Program-made: the position numbers and the translations under genes | In this document: positions 1-12,364 of the stretch, piece by piece | Numbering within the stretch: the first letter of the stretch is position 1 | Layout of the letters: the number at the start of each line of letters is the position of its first letter | Assembly (NCBI GenBank): GCA_023105745.1 | Contig: JALGQZ010000004.1 | Location: 68,003,112 to 68,067,111 of the forward strand | Length of the DNA stretch: 64,000 nt | Origin: Austropuccinia psidii | Taxonomy: Eukaryota; Basidiomycota; Pucciniomycetes; Pucciniales; Sphaerophragmiaceae | Direction of reading: 5' to 3' | The notes under the pieces: generated by a model | Databases searched by the model: none | Seen by the model: only the letters and a program-made list of their open reading frames with translations | What the model was told of the DNA's origin: nothing

Positions 1-383
1 GATACCTTTCCAGCAGGTGTATCTTTAGAAATGTCAATTTAGTCAAAGCTGGGATTTCTGCCATAAACAGTGAGAAATGGTGACTGTTTTGTTGATGAAT
101 GTTCTTAATTATTATAGGAAAATTCATCCAGAGGGATCCGGGTGTGCCAGTCATCTTGATGGTAACTGACATACATCCAAAGATGCTGTTCTAGAATCTG
201 ATTTACCCTTTCTGTCTGTCCATCTGTTTCAGGGTGAAAGGCAGTTGAAAGAGCTCTTGATATCTTGAGCTTCTGACACAATTGAGTCCAAAATGATGAA
301 ACAAATAATGAACCTCTATCACTAACAATACTGATTGGAAGACCATGTTTGGAAAAGACATGACTGCTAAAGATTTGATCTAA
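1..383 (-). pseudogene. Ty3/gypsy integrase core fragment (element H)
   Basis: The minus strand encodes the central part of a retroviral-type integrase: a segment ending in FSKHGLPISIVSDRGS (second catalytic Asp in SDRG), then FHPETDGQTERVNQ with the catalytic Glu. The frame enters from the left window edge and homology stops at about 383, where the TG of the next LTR begins, so this is the broken half of an older minus-strand element into which element G inserted. The open frame runs on to about 506, but those residues lie in the G LTR and are not integrase-like. Family assignment is firm; which gypsy lineage is not. Confidence 0.85.
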
Positions 384-1990
384 TGTCACAACCACAAGTA
401 ATGACCCTCCTCCATGGGTGTTGCGGTAATTTAGCCTGGGACCAAGTTGGGGCCAATTGGCCACATCAAATCTTTTATGGCCAATTGTCCCCCTTTTTTG
501 TTCCATGTCCCTTTGGCCATATCACCTTTCCCTGGCCTTTTATGGCCTCAGGCCATATCCTGCCAGCATTGGCCTCCCTGGTTAATTTCCATACCTCCAA
601 CCCCCAGGTCTCTATCTTTGTTTTTGGGCCTGGGCGTGTCCTTTTGTCTCTTAGGGGGTTCTGGGCCCCCTAGCCATAACCACCATCCTGGGACCACCCC
701 TTTTCATTAGGGGGTCTAGGTCCTAAATGGCCTTTTTGGGCCATTTAGGCCCCCTAAGGCCTCTATGGACCGTGGGCCAATAAGGCCCCTTTTGGCCTAA
801 GCCAACGAGGCCAAAAGGGGGCTGCCCACTAGCCCTCAAGGGCAGGTGGGTCCCAAACCACAATAGGGCCCACTCAAGCCTTTCTTGGCCCCAAGTACCA
901 TAAAGACCCTCAGGCCCACCATGGACCACATTTCAGCCCATGGCCTCTGGTAACCACCAGATCAGCTCAGAAACCCTTCCCCTCAACTCAAGGGGGATTC
1001 TTCCCATTCCTCCATGCCTCCCGTACTCAAGGTTGCAGGATTGGTGCATATATGGTAGTATATACCATTATGCACCATTTTTGCTCAGCAATTCAATGGT
1101 GACGTTTTCAGGACCGAATTCCCTGATTCCAAATCAAGGTCCCAAAAGCCAACGCCCACTTCGAAGGAGGACTCTTCAGCTCATCAGTCTGGCAAGCCAT
1201 GGCAGCTATCAGAAGACTCTTCAAGGACCCCAACCACCTGGCCCTGCAGGAGTTGGGTTGGCAATTATTTCAGGATTATTCCAAGGGCCATTCTGAGAGG
1301 TTATTCATCATTAAATCAGTTGTCAAGGCAGAAAGTACTTCAATACTCCTTGGACAACTCAATTGGTCCATACAGGCAGCATTCAATTATACCTGTATGT
1401 CCTTGGCCCAATCGGGCCAATTCATATTCCACTGTGGGAATTCAATCACACATTTCACTTCCCAAGATGGCCAGGACTGTATTGGCCCAATTCAGACAAT
1501 ACAGCTGGTGACTCACCTTCCAGGATGAGCCCCTCAGCTTTTCACATATACTGGCCACCTTTCATCACCTGGGGACTTTTTCCCCAGTTAATTAATATGT
1601 TGATTTATTTTTATCTCTATTTTTTCTTTTACTTTATAAAAGTAAATACTAATATTCTTAAGTCAGTCATCTGCACCTTTCTTCTTTGCCTGTCAGTGGA
1701 TATTTGTGGTCATATCTTTGACTAATTCCATTTCTTTTTCTGAAGGGTTGAAACAGTGATTTGGGAATTCACTTGGTTGGCTTCTTGGATTTTGATTTTC
1801 TCAATTCTCTGGCCATTGGCTTCACTTACGCTTTCTTATCTTTGACATACTTGTCCTTATTCTTACTCTTATCCTTCCTAAAGAAATTCATTCTGCTTTA
1901 TCTCTTTTATCCTTTTGGAGCATTCCCAGTGAGTTCTTGATTCCTGAGTGCCAGGCGACTCTTGTTTTCTGTCCAAGTGCCCCTGTGACA
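384..1990 (+). repeat. 5' LTR of Ty3/gypsy element G
   Basis: The segment begins TGTCACA and ends TGTGACA, the TG...CA inverted termini of an LTR, and sits directly upstream of a plus-strand gag-pol. The first 550 bases are packed with GGCC and GGCCC palindromes. The five bases before it (TCTAA, 379-383) are the expected left target duplication, but the right LTR is outside the window, so the pair cannot be checked. Short open frames here are low-complexity and are not called as genes. Confidence 0.65.
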
Positions 1991-2715
1991 TTATATTAAT
2001 TAACTCATAATTTCTTTTCATTCTTTCATTCATTGAAATTATGACTCTTTAATGCTTATGAACCTAATAATTTTTTTTCACTTCTCAATTTTCTCTCATT
2101 CATTCTTTATTCTTGAAAATTGATAACTGAACCATTTTTTCTTTTATTTTTTATTTTATCTTCTTTTTAAATCTCAATTTAAAATCATCAAATCTCATTC
2201 CAATCATAATTCAGGCGTCATTTTATTCTCATTCTCAAATTGCTCATAAGATTATTCACACACCCTCTTCACCTCAAGATTCATTTTGATTATTTCTTCA
2301 AGAATTTTGATTTTTTAAGGAAGAATTCACTTGATATTGATTTGATTGATTGATTTGACATGATGGAAATTGACTTCACAAAAATTGATTGACCTGAACA
2401 CTCCATTGACTTTGCTGATTACTCACATCAAAAAGTTTGACATAAATCAATTTTTATTCAAGAATTCATTTGATTGACTGATTGTATGCAAGAATTTTAT
2501 TTTGAATGATTTGATTGACTGATTTATTCACTTCAAGACTTCATTTGATATTTGATTGATTGATGTACTTGAAGGTCCTTATTTGATTCATTGTTTTCAC
2601 TTCAAGATTTTATTTTATTTGACTTCAAGCTCTCATTTTCAATTTCCTCAAGTTATACATTTGAATTTTGATTCTTATTATTTTTAATTCATTTTAATTC
2701 ATATCTTCCTGAATT
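1991..2715 (+). other. AT-rich leader of element G
   Basis: Between the LTR end and the first gag codons lies about 725 bases of AT-rich sequence with degenerate short repeats built on TTGATTGATT, ACTTCAAGA and TTCATTT. No convincing open frame is present. It is the position of the primer-binding site and packaging leader, but I could not identify a tRNA-complementary primer site with confidence. Confidence 0.5.
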
Positions 2716-4053
2716 CATTCCCATCCAACCTTCACCTCCTGCAAGACAGACCAGATCTCAGGCCAGAACTCGAGCTGTTCTCACTCCAACTCCAAGAGCT
2801 CCTCTTGACAGCACCCCAGCAGTTCCTCAACTGAGGGCGCAATTAGACAGAGGACCTATTATGGAAGGAGAAGCACCATTCAGGAAGGAAGGAAGAGGTC
2901 CAAGCAGATAAAGCTCATTTTCAGGAGTAGTTGGCAGTTTTCCAGGACTTTCAAGAACCAGTCTCAATGTTCCAAGTGAAGATGATGAAGAGGAGGGGGA
3001 GAATTCTGTGGAAGAGGAAGAGGCTGAAGGTACTGAGGCTGCTCCTGCTCTTGTGGGGGCATCTCAAGGTAATGGAGGGCCAACTATATCCCAGTCTGAG
3101 CAGCCTACCTCTCATCAATCTGAACCATCATTATTGGCCATTATGCAGCAGATGACGCAAATTATGACCAATCTTCAAGAAGCCTCTTCTTCTGACTCAT
3201 CAAGACCACCAGCCTTCAAGACTCCCTCTATGAAGGCACCAGAATTCTTTGATGGGACTCATCCCTTCAATGTCAGAAGCTTTATTCAGTATTTTCAATT
3301 AATTTTTGATAATGATCCGGAAAGTTTCTCTCAAGACAGGAAGAAATTTCTCTATGCCACTTCATTTCTTATTGGCAGGGCTGCAAAATGGATTGAGCCT
3401 TATCTTTCCAATCTCACTAATCAAGACCCGAGCTACCTTCTCAGCTCTTGGAAATTATTTGAATCTCAACTCTTCACTTTATTTGGGGACCCGAATGAAG
3501 TCAGAAAACCTGAAGAAGAGTTGGATTCTTTGAAAATGAAAGAAGGTGGGCAGGTATCTCTATACATTGCTTATTTTAGAAGCTTAGTGTCAAGTATTGG
3601 GGATTGGGGTGAAAGGGCTCTCATTTATTATTTCAGGAGGGGGTTGGCCTCCAGGATTCTGGATCAATTAGCCTCCCATCCTTCACGCATTGATTCTCTT
3701 CAAGACTTAATGGATATTACCCTGAAACTTGATACCAGGTACCATTAGAGGCAAAAGGAGAAGAATCATCATCAAGAGAAGAAGCCTGAAGCCTCAAAGT
3801 CAAACTCTTCTCATCCCCAAAATTTTCAAGTTCAAGTTATAAGAAGAAGAAGAATTGTCAGAAGAGGGACAAGCCCCATTCTTCTTTGTTGAATAAAGAC
3901 TTCAATTTAATGAACTCTGAAACAGAGAGAAGAATCAAGGAGGGCTTATGTACCTTTTGTGGTGGGGAGAATAGTCTTGATTCCTGTTTCAAAAGGCCTC
4001 AAAACAAGCTTACCCAATCCTCCGGCAATTTTCCCAGCCAGGGAAAAGCCTGA
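2716..4053 (+). pseudogene. Decayed gag of Ty3/gypsy element G
   Basis: The reading frame begins around 2716 in an Arg/Pro-rich basic stretch (PPARQTRSQARTRA) and continues to a capsid-like retrotransposon gag domain at about 3230-3748 (motifs KAPEFFDGT, FLIGRAAKWIEPYL, LFGDPNEVRKPEEEL, YFRRGLASRILDQLASHP). A zinc knuckle remnant CTFCGGENSLDSC lies near 3950-3990. The copy is dead: the expected initiator position reads ATT, there is an in-frame TAA near 2909, a TAG at 3746-3748, and frameshifts between 3770 and 3950. The gag would bind RNA and assemble particles in the cytoplasm. Family call is firm; exact start is not. Confidence 0.75.
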
Positions 4054-6570
4054 GTGAAGATCATGTTGTGTTCAATGGTCTTCACTGTGTTCCTTCCATA
4101 GCACAATTGTGCATTCTGAATACTGGTGTCAATAATTCTTTAAAGTTTTTTGTCTTTTCTTCTCTTTCTGATGTGTTTTACAGTATTCTCTTTGCTTCTG
4201 GTGCTACCAACTCATTTATTGCAAATCAGTTTGTTCACAAGGACTCATTGACCATGTCAGAACTCCCAGAGAAGATTCCTCTTATCATTTTTGACTCCTC
4301 TGAGTCCCCGTATTTATTTGTGAGTCACCATACTAAATATATGGTTGAGCTCCCTTCTTTCCCAAGCTTTTAATGGTACTTTTTAGTCATTGATACTCCC
4401 AAGGGAGAAGACCTCATATTGGGCTTTGACTTTCTCAATCATTTTAATCCATCAATTGATTGGAGGCAAGGTCTGATTAGCTTTAATTCTTATCATAAGG
4501 ACTATTATGATCCTTCAAAATCTTTCAGTAATGACTTTTCTTGGGCCAAATCATGTGCAGCTCTGGTTGGTGAGTCTAGAACACCATCATTTCCATCTTC
4601 TATTGATATTCCTTCCCTTTATTCCCATCAGTCATTACTATCCTGTAAAGATGAAGTCTTCGAAAATATTCAAGATGTTGGAGAAGATAATTCTGTATCT
4701 TTACTTCTTCTCTTCTTTGGGAAGATAGACCTTCCTCCTACATCTTATCATGACTCCCTGGAGGAGTTGTGGGATGAAGAGGAAGAGCCCGAAGAAGTAA
4801 AAGCTGTGATTAAGGTTGTTCCTTCTGCTTATAACCAATATTTGGATAAATCCTCCAAGGTCAAAGCAGAGAAACTTTCTCCTCACCGCACCTGCGACCA
4901 GCATATTGAGCTGGAGGGGTCTCTACCTCCAGTTGGGGTGATCTACTCTTTATCAAACCAAGAGTCAGATACACTCAGGGCCTAGATTTCAGATAATGTA
5001 GAGAAAGGTTTCATCTTCCCAAGCTCCTCTTCAACAGGAGCACCTGTCCTCTTTTTCAAAAAGAAAGATGATGGCCTCCATTTGTGTGTTGTTTACGGCA
5101 AACTCAAAGCTGTTACTAGGAAGAACAAGTATCCTGTTCCTCCTATGAATCAGCTTCTTACTGTCTTTAATGGTTCTTTTATCTCATCCAAGATTGATTT
5201 GGGTGGTGCATATAACCTGCTCAGAATCAAGGAAAGTGATGAACATTTGACATGTTTTGGAACTAAATACGGCAGCTATGAGTATTTGTTTATGCCATTT
5301 GGGCTCACCAATGCTCCTGCCTCTTTTCAAAACCTTTTCAATGATATTGTTGATGATCTTCTTGATCTTTATGTTGTGGTTTATTTGGATTAAATTATGG
5401 CCTTTTCCAAATCTGAAGAAGAACATGTCACTCATGTTCCCACTGTTTTTGCCAGACTCAGAGCCAATAGCCTCTTTGCTAAGGCCTCTAACTGCCTATT
5501 TCATGTTTCTAGTGTAGAGTACTTGGGTTATGGTTTTTCTTCTGAAGGCCTCCAGATAGACCAAGAAAAATTACAGCGACTTCACAACTGGCCACCCCCA
5601 AGAAACCTCAAGGCTCTTCAATCATTCCTTGGCTTTGCCAATTTTTACCTCTGTTTCATCAAGAATTATTCAATGGAAATTAGTTCACTCACAAGCTTCC
5701 TCAAGAAAGATTCCCGTTTTCCCCTCAATGAGGAAACTATTAGACAGTTTTATCAACTCAAAGAGGCATTCACCATTGCTCCAATCCTTTCTCACTTTTC
5801 TCCTTCTCTACCCACCAATGTAGAGACTGATGCATCATATTATGCCCTGGGTGCTGTACTGAGTCAGATTTCTGACTCAGGAAAACATCCCATTGCATTC
5901 AACAGCTGCAAACGTAGTCCAGCAGAGCTCAACTCAGAGATTCATGACAAGGAACTCCTTGCCATAGTATGGGCTCTCAAGTGCTGGAGAGCTGTTCTCC
6001 TTTTTCTTTCTTCCTCCTTTGAAGTTCTCACTGATCATTCTTCACTTCAATACTTCATGTCATCAAAGATTCTCACTTCGTGTCAAGCCAGCTGGGCTGA
6101 ATTTCCCTCTGAATTCCATTTTTCAATCACTGACTGCCCTGGCCACATGGCCACCCTTCCAGAAGCATTGTCACATCAGGACAACATTTACCCAGAGAGG
6201 TGGGAAGATTTAATCAGCAAGAATCCAATGAATTATCAAAAAAATAATCAAGCAACATAAAATTCAAGCCTCTAAGTTCTTTGCAGTCAAGGTGGAATGG
6301 TTCTCAAGTTTGATTGACTAAATTCAGAAAGCATTGTGGCAAGATTCTCAATAAAGAAGTATTCTTCAGGATTGGGTTAAAGGTAAATCTGCTTAAGATT
6401 ATTCTCTTGATTCCTCTTCCCAACTTTTCCTGCTCAAAGATTGGGTGGTGGTCCCAAATGACCCCAAAATTCAACTCAGCATACTTCAAAAGAGGCATGA
6501 CTCTCCTCTAGCTGGACACCCTGGCCAAGAGAAGACTCTCAAACTTGTGAAGCGGGATTTCTACTGCTCT
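4054..6570 (+). pseudogene. Decayed pol (PR-RT-RNase H-IN) of element G
   Basis: Fragments of a Ty3/gypsy pol polyprotein follow gag in order. The protease region near 4190 reads FASGATNSF where DSGAT is expected, so the catalytic Asp appears lost. Reverse transcriptase lies at 5082-5400 (SSKIDLGGAYNLLRI, FMPFGLTNAPASFQ); its YLDD active site is broken by a TAA (YLD-stop-IM at about 5391). RNase H and the connection domain cover 5397-6260 (VETDASYYALGAVLSQI). The H2C2 zinc region of integrase follows (RHDSPLAGHPGQEKTL) and is cut at 6570 by the LTR of element E. Several frame changes separate the pieces. It is a plus-strand, non-functional copy. Confidence 0.8.
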
Positions 6571-8481
6571 TGTGAGCCTTGAGGTATATTTTACATACCC
6601 AAATAGGCCACAATTATCTTAAAAATAAATTCTGAATTATGCATAACTCATAAGTCATTCATATATCCAACATTCATCATTTATGATTTCAGTAAAGATG
6701 AGTAACGTTTCATTGAGTAGGAAAATCCATGGGTTTAAGGCCAGATTTGGATTCTACACAAAAATTGACCTAGGGTAACTCCATAGAGTGAATAAGCTCA
6801 AATTAACTCTTTGAGGTGGTAATATGGAAAATACTTCAATACTATATAAAAGATCTGTGAAAATCTTCGTTTTTCTTAATTTCACGCCAAAACAATGGGA
6901 ATGTGAGAAATCCCATGTTACATATACACTAAGGATAGTGTTATGCATGTTTTGAGCACTTAATATCATGGTATTCTTACATGGACCTTTGGTACACCCA
7001 TAGTGGATATTGCACTTGAAGCTTAATTTTCTATTTTGACATGAAAAATAGGCAAGGGGGACAAAAGACATCAAAGAGAGCCAGGGTACCCAACTTCTGA
7101 GGCCTCAGAGGCGTGAAAAGCTCCAAAGCTTGGATACATGGCTGATCTTGGCCCAATCAGTAAACTAAAACACTTTTGGAACTTGGTTACCATGTTACAA
7201 CTACAGTAAATCTTCAGAAAATAGCAAATAACCTGCTATTTTGACGTGCCAAGGTGGTAAAGAGCTACTTAGACCACTGTAACCATGTCAATTCTTGATG
7301 ATTTTCTATGGATAAACCCCAAAAGAGTAATTAAAACCCTTTTTGAACTTTTATCCATTGATTTACCGCATAGCAACCAGTAAAACACTGATATTTGCAA
7401 TTCTACATAGAAATGAGGTAAAAACTTCAAAAATTCATTAAAAATACAATTTTTAATGAACCTCTCTGAAGCTCGCAGTATCAATGGAGAATTGTATTAT
7501 CTATGGTACAACCAAAAATAATTATAGTTTTACTAGTAAAATTAAAAGTCTTACTTACAGTCTATTTTTGACTATTCTACATGAAACACTGAATCTTCAA
7601 AAATTCACAGTAATTACAACCTGTGATGAAATTTCCAATAACATTGATAACTTTGAGAAATCAATGATTATTTTGGAATAAAAGAAGATTTACAGATGTT
7701 ACTCTTTTTATTCTTAACCATAATGGGGTTGGTAGTCACGTAAAAGCATTAATTAAGTAATTATGATAATCTTATGTGACAACAGATGATGCAATCACTA
7801 ATCCAAAAGTGTTTATTGTTTTCTCACTCACTGCTTTTTCAGTTTGCTCCATGGCACACCTCTGTGAGCTTTTGTTGACTTAAAAGAGGCCTCCTCTTGC
7901 TGTTCTTTCCACATCCTCATCTTATTCTCCATTTAAATAATTGTTACCAACAAGTAATTATTAGTTAAAGCTATTCTTAAGTGTTTTAATTCTTTCAGAA
8001 TCAATCAGAAAGACGTTAAATCATAGAATCCAACTATATATTGTTGTAATACTGTTATAAATACATTTTGATCCCTTAAATCCACAATTCTACGTCAAAT
8101 CTCTCTATCTTATCTTTCAATAAGATCTATGGAAGATTAGTGAGTGATTTATCCTTAATTCTTAAAGTTTTTCTCTAAATAATTAGTTTTCTTCAAGAAT
8201 TATATTTATAATTATTCTTGAAAAAGCTAATTATATATTAAAATAAGTTTATTATTTTAATAAAAAGAAGTTTTATTATTAAAATTGTCTTTTAATTGAT
8301 TCTTGTAGACAATTACTGCTCACTGTTAAAATCACTAGTAGTGTTTAACATGTGAAAGATATAATTCTTTAATTATTTAATTGTGGTTATAATAATATTT
8401 TCTTACTATATTTCATAAGAACAGACATAGTACTGTTGATTAATAGTAATATTAGCATCAGTTTCATAGTCAGATCTTACA
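6571..8481 (+). repeat. 5' LTR of Ty3/gypsy element E
   Basis: Begins TGTGAGCCTTGAGG and ends ATCTTACA, matching the termini of the element B and D LTRs (TGTGAGCC...CCTTACA). It is followed at 8482 by TTTGGGGGCCTGGC, the block found just inside the LTRs of B and D as well. It interrupts the integrase zinc domain of element G at 6570. The LTR is AT-rich and carries no supported gene. Its partner LTR lies beyond the right window edge. Confidence 0.85.
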
Positions 8482-10381
8482 TTTGGGGGCCTGGCTGTGT
8501 TTTTTTGAACCTTGTACCCTTAATTAATATATTTGTAAGCTCTAAGATATATTAATTTAATAATATTTTTTTCTTTCATTTTAAAGTTAAAATAATTTCT
8601 ATTTTTGAAATTGGTTTGGAAATCTTTTTCATTAAGTAATTTGGTTTAATTTTATACTGTTTTTACATGTGGCTTTTTCACATCCAAAAAACTTATAAAA
8701 TTATTCTTTGAGTTACTCTGAATTAATTTTCAATAAAGATCTTAAATTTGAATTCTTTCCTTTAAAAAGGACAATTTTTTAATATTAAACAATAGAAAAC
8801 TTATAAAAAATCTTTAAAAATATTTTAAAAAGTATAAAAAATAATTTTTCACTTTTATAAATTATTTTTTCTAGTGTCTTTAATCAAATACGGTGCAGCT
8901 GGGAAAGACTCAGTAAAAGATATGTCACCAGTACAAATCTTCAGAAGCAGAAGCTGAAGACAGTATTGAGGTGCAACTTGCTAAAAGAGGAACCTTATTT
9001 AACTCAGAAAAGAAAAAATTACCACCAAAAGGTGTGTGCTTATCTTATATTTTGAATTGACGTGAAAATGGTGCATACCAGAATTGGAAGCAACTATCAA
9101 GTCCAACCAGATGGATGTGGACAACGAAGAGGCAAGACCAAATCCATAAGTTCCAAGTCTTCCTCAATAAAGACACATTTTGAGGATGCCAGTGTTGCCC
9201 CCCATTCCCCAAGGTCTGTACTCACAGATTTTGATGTGAATTCTTAGCCTGAACTAATTCTTTATAATATTTCCAGGACTGAACCATTTTCAAGTGCCAG
9301 AAATAAAAATATATCAATTACAATACAAAAATTGGTTCAGAGCAGGCAAAGAAGAGGAGTGGGAAATATGCTCAAGCCTTTGGCAGGGGGGCATGAACTC
9401 CTACTTACATATCCAGAGCTTTCTGGGTCAGGAGAAGACCATAGAGCTCTTAGGAGGTTGGAGACCATTTTCTTGCAAAGACAAGGTCAAAAAGATAAAG
9501 AATTGGACAAAGGACCAAAGTCTTTTATCCATAGACCAGAACAAAGAGTTGGAAATGACTCCAGCTTTGGAGACAGAGGCCCCAGTGGCATCTACCAGCT
9601 CCAGAAGTGTCCAAGGACAAACCCAAAGGACCTCAGAAGAAGCAGAGAAGTCCCAAGAACCATCAAAGCAAGGGCAAAGGCAAAGCCAATTGGCACATAC
9701 CTTACCCACAAGGGTACAGGATCCCCAAATTGGAGCCTTCAGCCGTGGACAGTGTATTCAACATGGCCAGGACTTTGATGGAATTTGCTGCCAACGAGCA
9801 GGAAAGGATGAACAGAACCTTTCCAAAGAATTAAAAGAGCAGATACCTTTTTTTCAATCTGATATTCATGTATCCCTTGCTAAATTTGATGAAAAGATAA
9901 AGAAAACTTACATCAGAAATAAGTGAATTAAAACGAAATGACAAAATATATACTGAATGGTATCAAGTGGCAAATGCAAGAATTGATTCAATTATTAATA
10001 CATGTAACAGAATTGAAAGTACATGTCAAGTTCAGAATGATGAAATGTAAGATCTTTCCATTTTTGAAATGAATGAATGATCAACTTAAAATTCTGAAAG
10101 ATAATGTCTTAGAAATAGTTTAAAATACCAATCAGTTTGCTACACATTTAGCAAAAAGTGACAGTGAAAGGCAGAAGTTAAAGAATGAAATAATTGCAAA
10201 TGTAGAACAAATTCATAAGAATTATGTACCACATATGCCAAGACATTCTACACCTTTGACTGAAAAAAAACCTTCTGTTAAAGGAAGTTTGACCCCATTC
10301 TTAGGAGAACATGTCATTTCTGAAAAAGATATTCCCAAATTGGAAGAATGGCCAACATTCTCTGGTGAAGGAGAATATAAC
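8482..10381 (+). pseudogene. Leader and 5' gag portion of element E
   Basis: After the leader (8482 to about 9060) comes a gag region starting near 9068 (MVHTRIGSNYQVQ). It has two overlapping long frames, 9294-9926 and 9332-9778, a layout also seen in elements B and D. Several in-frame stops occur (for example at about 9245, 9923 and beyond 10020). The frame resumes as KDIPKLEEWPTFSGEGEYN and is cut at 10381 by the LTR of element B. The continuation of the same protein region is found on the far side of B at 62119, which proves the interruption. Non-functional copy. Confidence 0.8.
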
Positions 10382-12364
10382 TGTAAGGTTTTACTATGAA
10401 ACAATAAGTAAAAATTACCAAGATTTTACTTGTTGTACTATGAATGTCCTTATAGATGAAACAAATAAGATAAAAATAATCATAATAATAAAGAATTCTT
10501 ACAATTATGGCGTAAAATAATTATATTATTAAATAAATATAACACTATAATTGATATTATAAAAAATAATATATATAAAATAAATATATTAATATAAGAT
10601 AATTGATATATTTAAATTCACTTTATTATTGTTACCAACAAATAATAAAGGCATAAAAAATTGTTTTTTATTAATAAAAAACAATTAATAACAATAATAT
10701 TACCAATATTAAAGTTATGAATTAATATAACTACTATTTATATCAATTATGGAATTATTAAAAAGTAATAATAGAGACAAATTATTATAATAAGAGAAAT
10801 AACCTACTTTTAATGCTTAATATAATAATTTTGAGTAAAGGTACGCCTAGAAATTTAAATACAACTTATTTAAATTGTAGTTACAATAAAACTTTAAGAG
10901 AAATTACAAATTTTCTTGGTTTTACATGGAATTGAGGTTTTTCAGAGAAATTTGAACAAAACAATTAAATAATTGTAATAATCACTCCAAAGATGAAGAT
11001 TATTATAAGGTTATCTTTGGTCTTTAATAATATAAAAGTTTTATATATAAAAAATAAAGAAATTACCTTTTTATTTAATGATTTAATGTTTTGTAAGCGT
11101 CTGACGGGAAAACAGAGTAAAAAGACCTCTATTTATAGTAAATACTTCCCTCCTAGAGTCCAACAGGCTTCTAGTAGACGTGAACTGATCATATCCACTG
11201 AAATGTATCAATAATTTAAGGTTTGGTGATTATTACATCAAGATTAAACCATATTATCTCATTTTTACACCATTATTTAGAGTTATCACTATAACTCTAA
11301 GTTTGATGATGTCAAGGCTTGGCAGAACCCCAAATTTCTTGTATTTTATTATTTTTAAGCATAAACTAACAATATTCACCAATTGTATCACTCATGTGAC
11401 TGTTAAACTTAATTTAAAGTTACAGTGAGTGATCATTAATGATCAAATTAAGCTCAAACCTTGATCCTTAATAACTTTTAATATTTACACGCTACAGCAA
11501 TTCAGAGAGTGAATTCTAATAGCGTGGCATAACCGTATTATGCTTCCAAGATCATTTCATTACATCATCAAAACTCTGTTTTTGATGATTTTTCTTATAA
11601 CTCATCTTTTCTGTCAAAATTTAATATTTTAAACTTCAAACCATGATTTCAAGGGGTTATACCTTGAATATTATGAGAAAAAATACATCATTCCACACGA
11701 ATGCGCTAGTAAATCCAACTGTAGACCCTTTTTTAAGTTTGGACCACTTTCACAACAAAGTGGTCAACATCTCTGTTGATTTTAATCAATAATCCTTTAC
11801 AGGTTTTAACCTTGTTTATAGCTTGTGAAATAAACTACATTTCTGTATTCCTACAGTAATTACTTGATGACTTTCTCTTTGGTTAATCACTCTATCATGC
11901 ATATTTCAAAAGATATTGGCTAAAATCCTTGAATATATGGGTTGACCAAAAAAGTGCATGTATTCAGGTTAATTCCTTAAGTATTGACTTTGGAGCTTAG
12001 CTTGCTAATTGTTTTATATGTAGAGTTTCATTTAGAATCCAATGGTACCATTTATTTTACATGTTGTTTCATTGGGCTTTGAAATAAATAAGGATTTGTG
12101 TTTTTTATAAGGTATTATTACTTATAGCTCATTAAATATTGACTTTAAAGATATGCAATAAAAATGGTATATGTGTATTTTACCATGGGGAATACAATGG
12201 TACAATTTATTTCAAATTTTTATTCATTGGTTCTTAAGTTAAACCAAGTTTTATGCCAATTTATGGCATTTTTGTAGTTTTAAGGTACTTATTTTTAATG
12301 TATAATTATTTTAAATCTTTCTTGTGACCTTTTTGGGTATGTGGTCATATCTCAAAGGTTTACA
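10382..12364 (-). repeat. 3' LTR of element B
   Basis: On the minus strand it begins TGTAAACC and ends in CCTTACA; on the plus strand it starts TGTAAGG at 10382 and ends GGTTTACA at 12364. It matches the split LTR at 60154-62118 along its whole length. Immediately to its right (12365 onward) the reverse complement of a polypurine tract (GGTGGTAGGGAA) is seen, as expected next to a 3' LTR. No gene inside; a short 73-codon frame at 10993-11214 is chance. Confidence 0.88.

Noticed and set aside
384..506. Extension of the integrase frame past 383
   Set aside because: Residues beyond this point translate LTR sequence and have no integrase motif.
940..1725. Four overlapping plus-strand frames of 63-120 codons
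   Set aside because: They lie in the G LTR, overlap in different phases and are low-complexity.
6754..7681. Frames of 65-106 codons in the E LTR
   Set aside because: AT-rich LTR sequence with no domain; equivalents are not conserved in the B and D LTRs.
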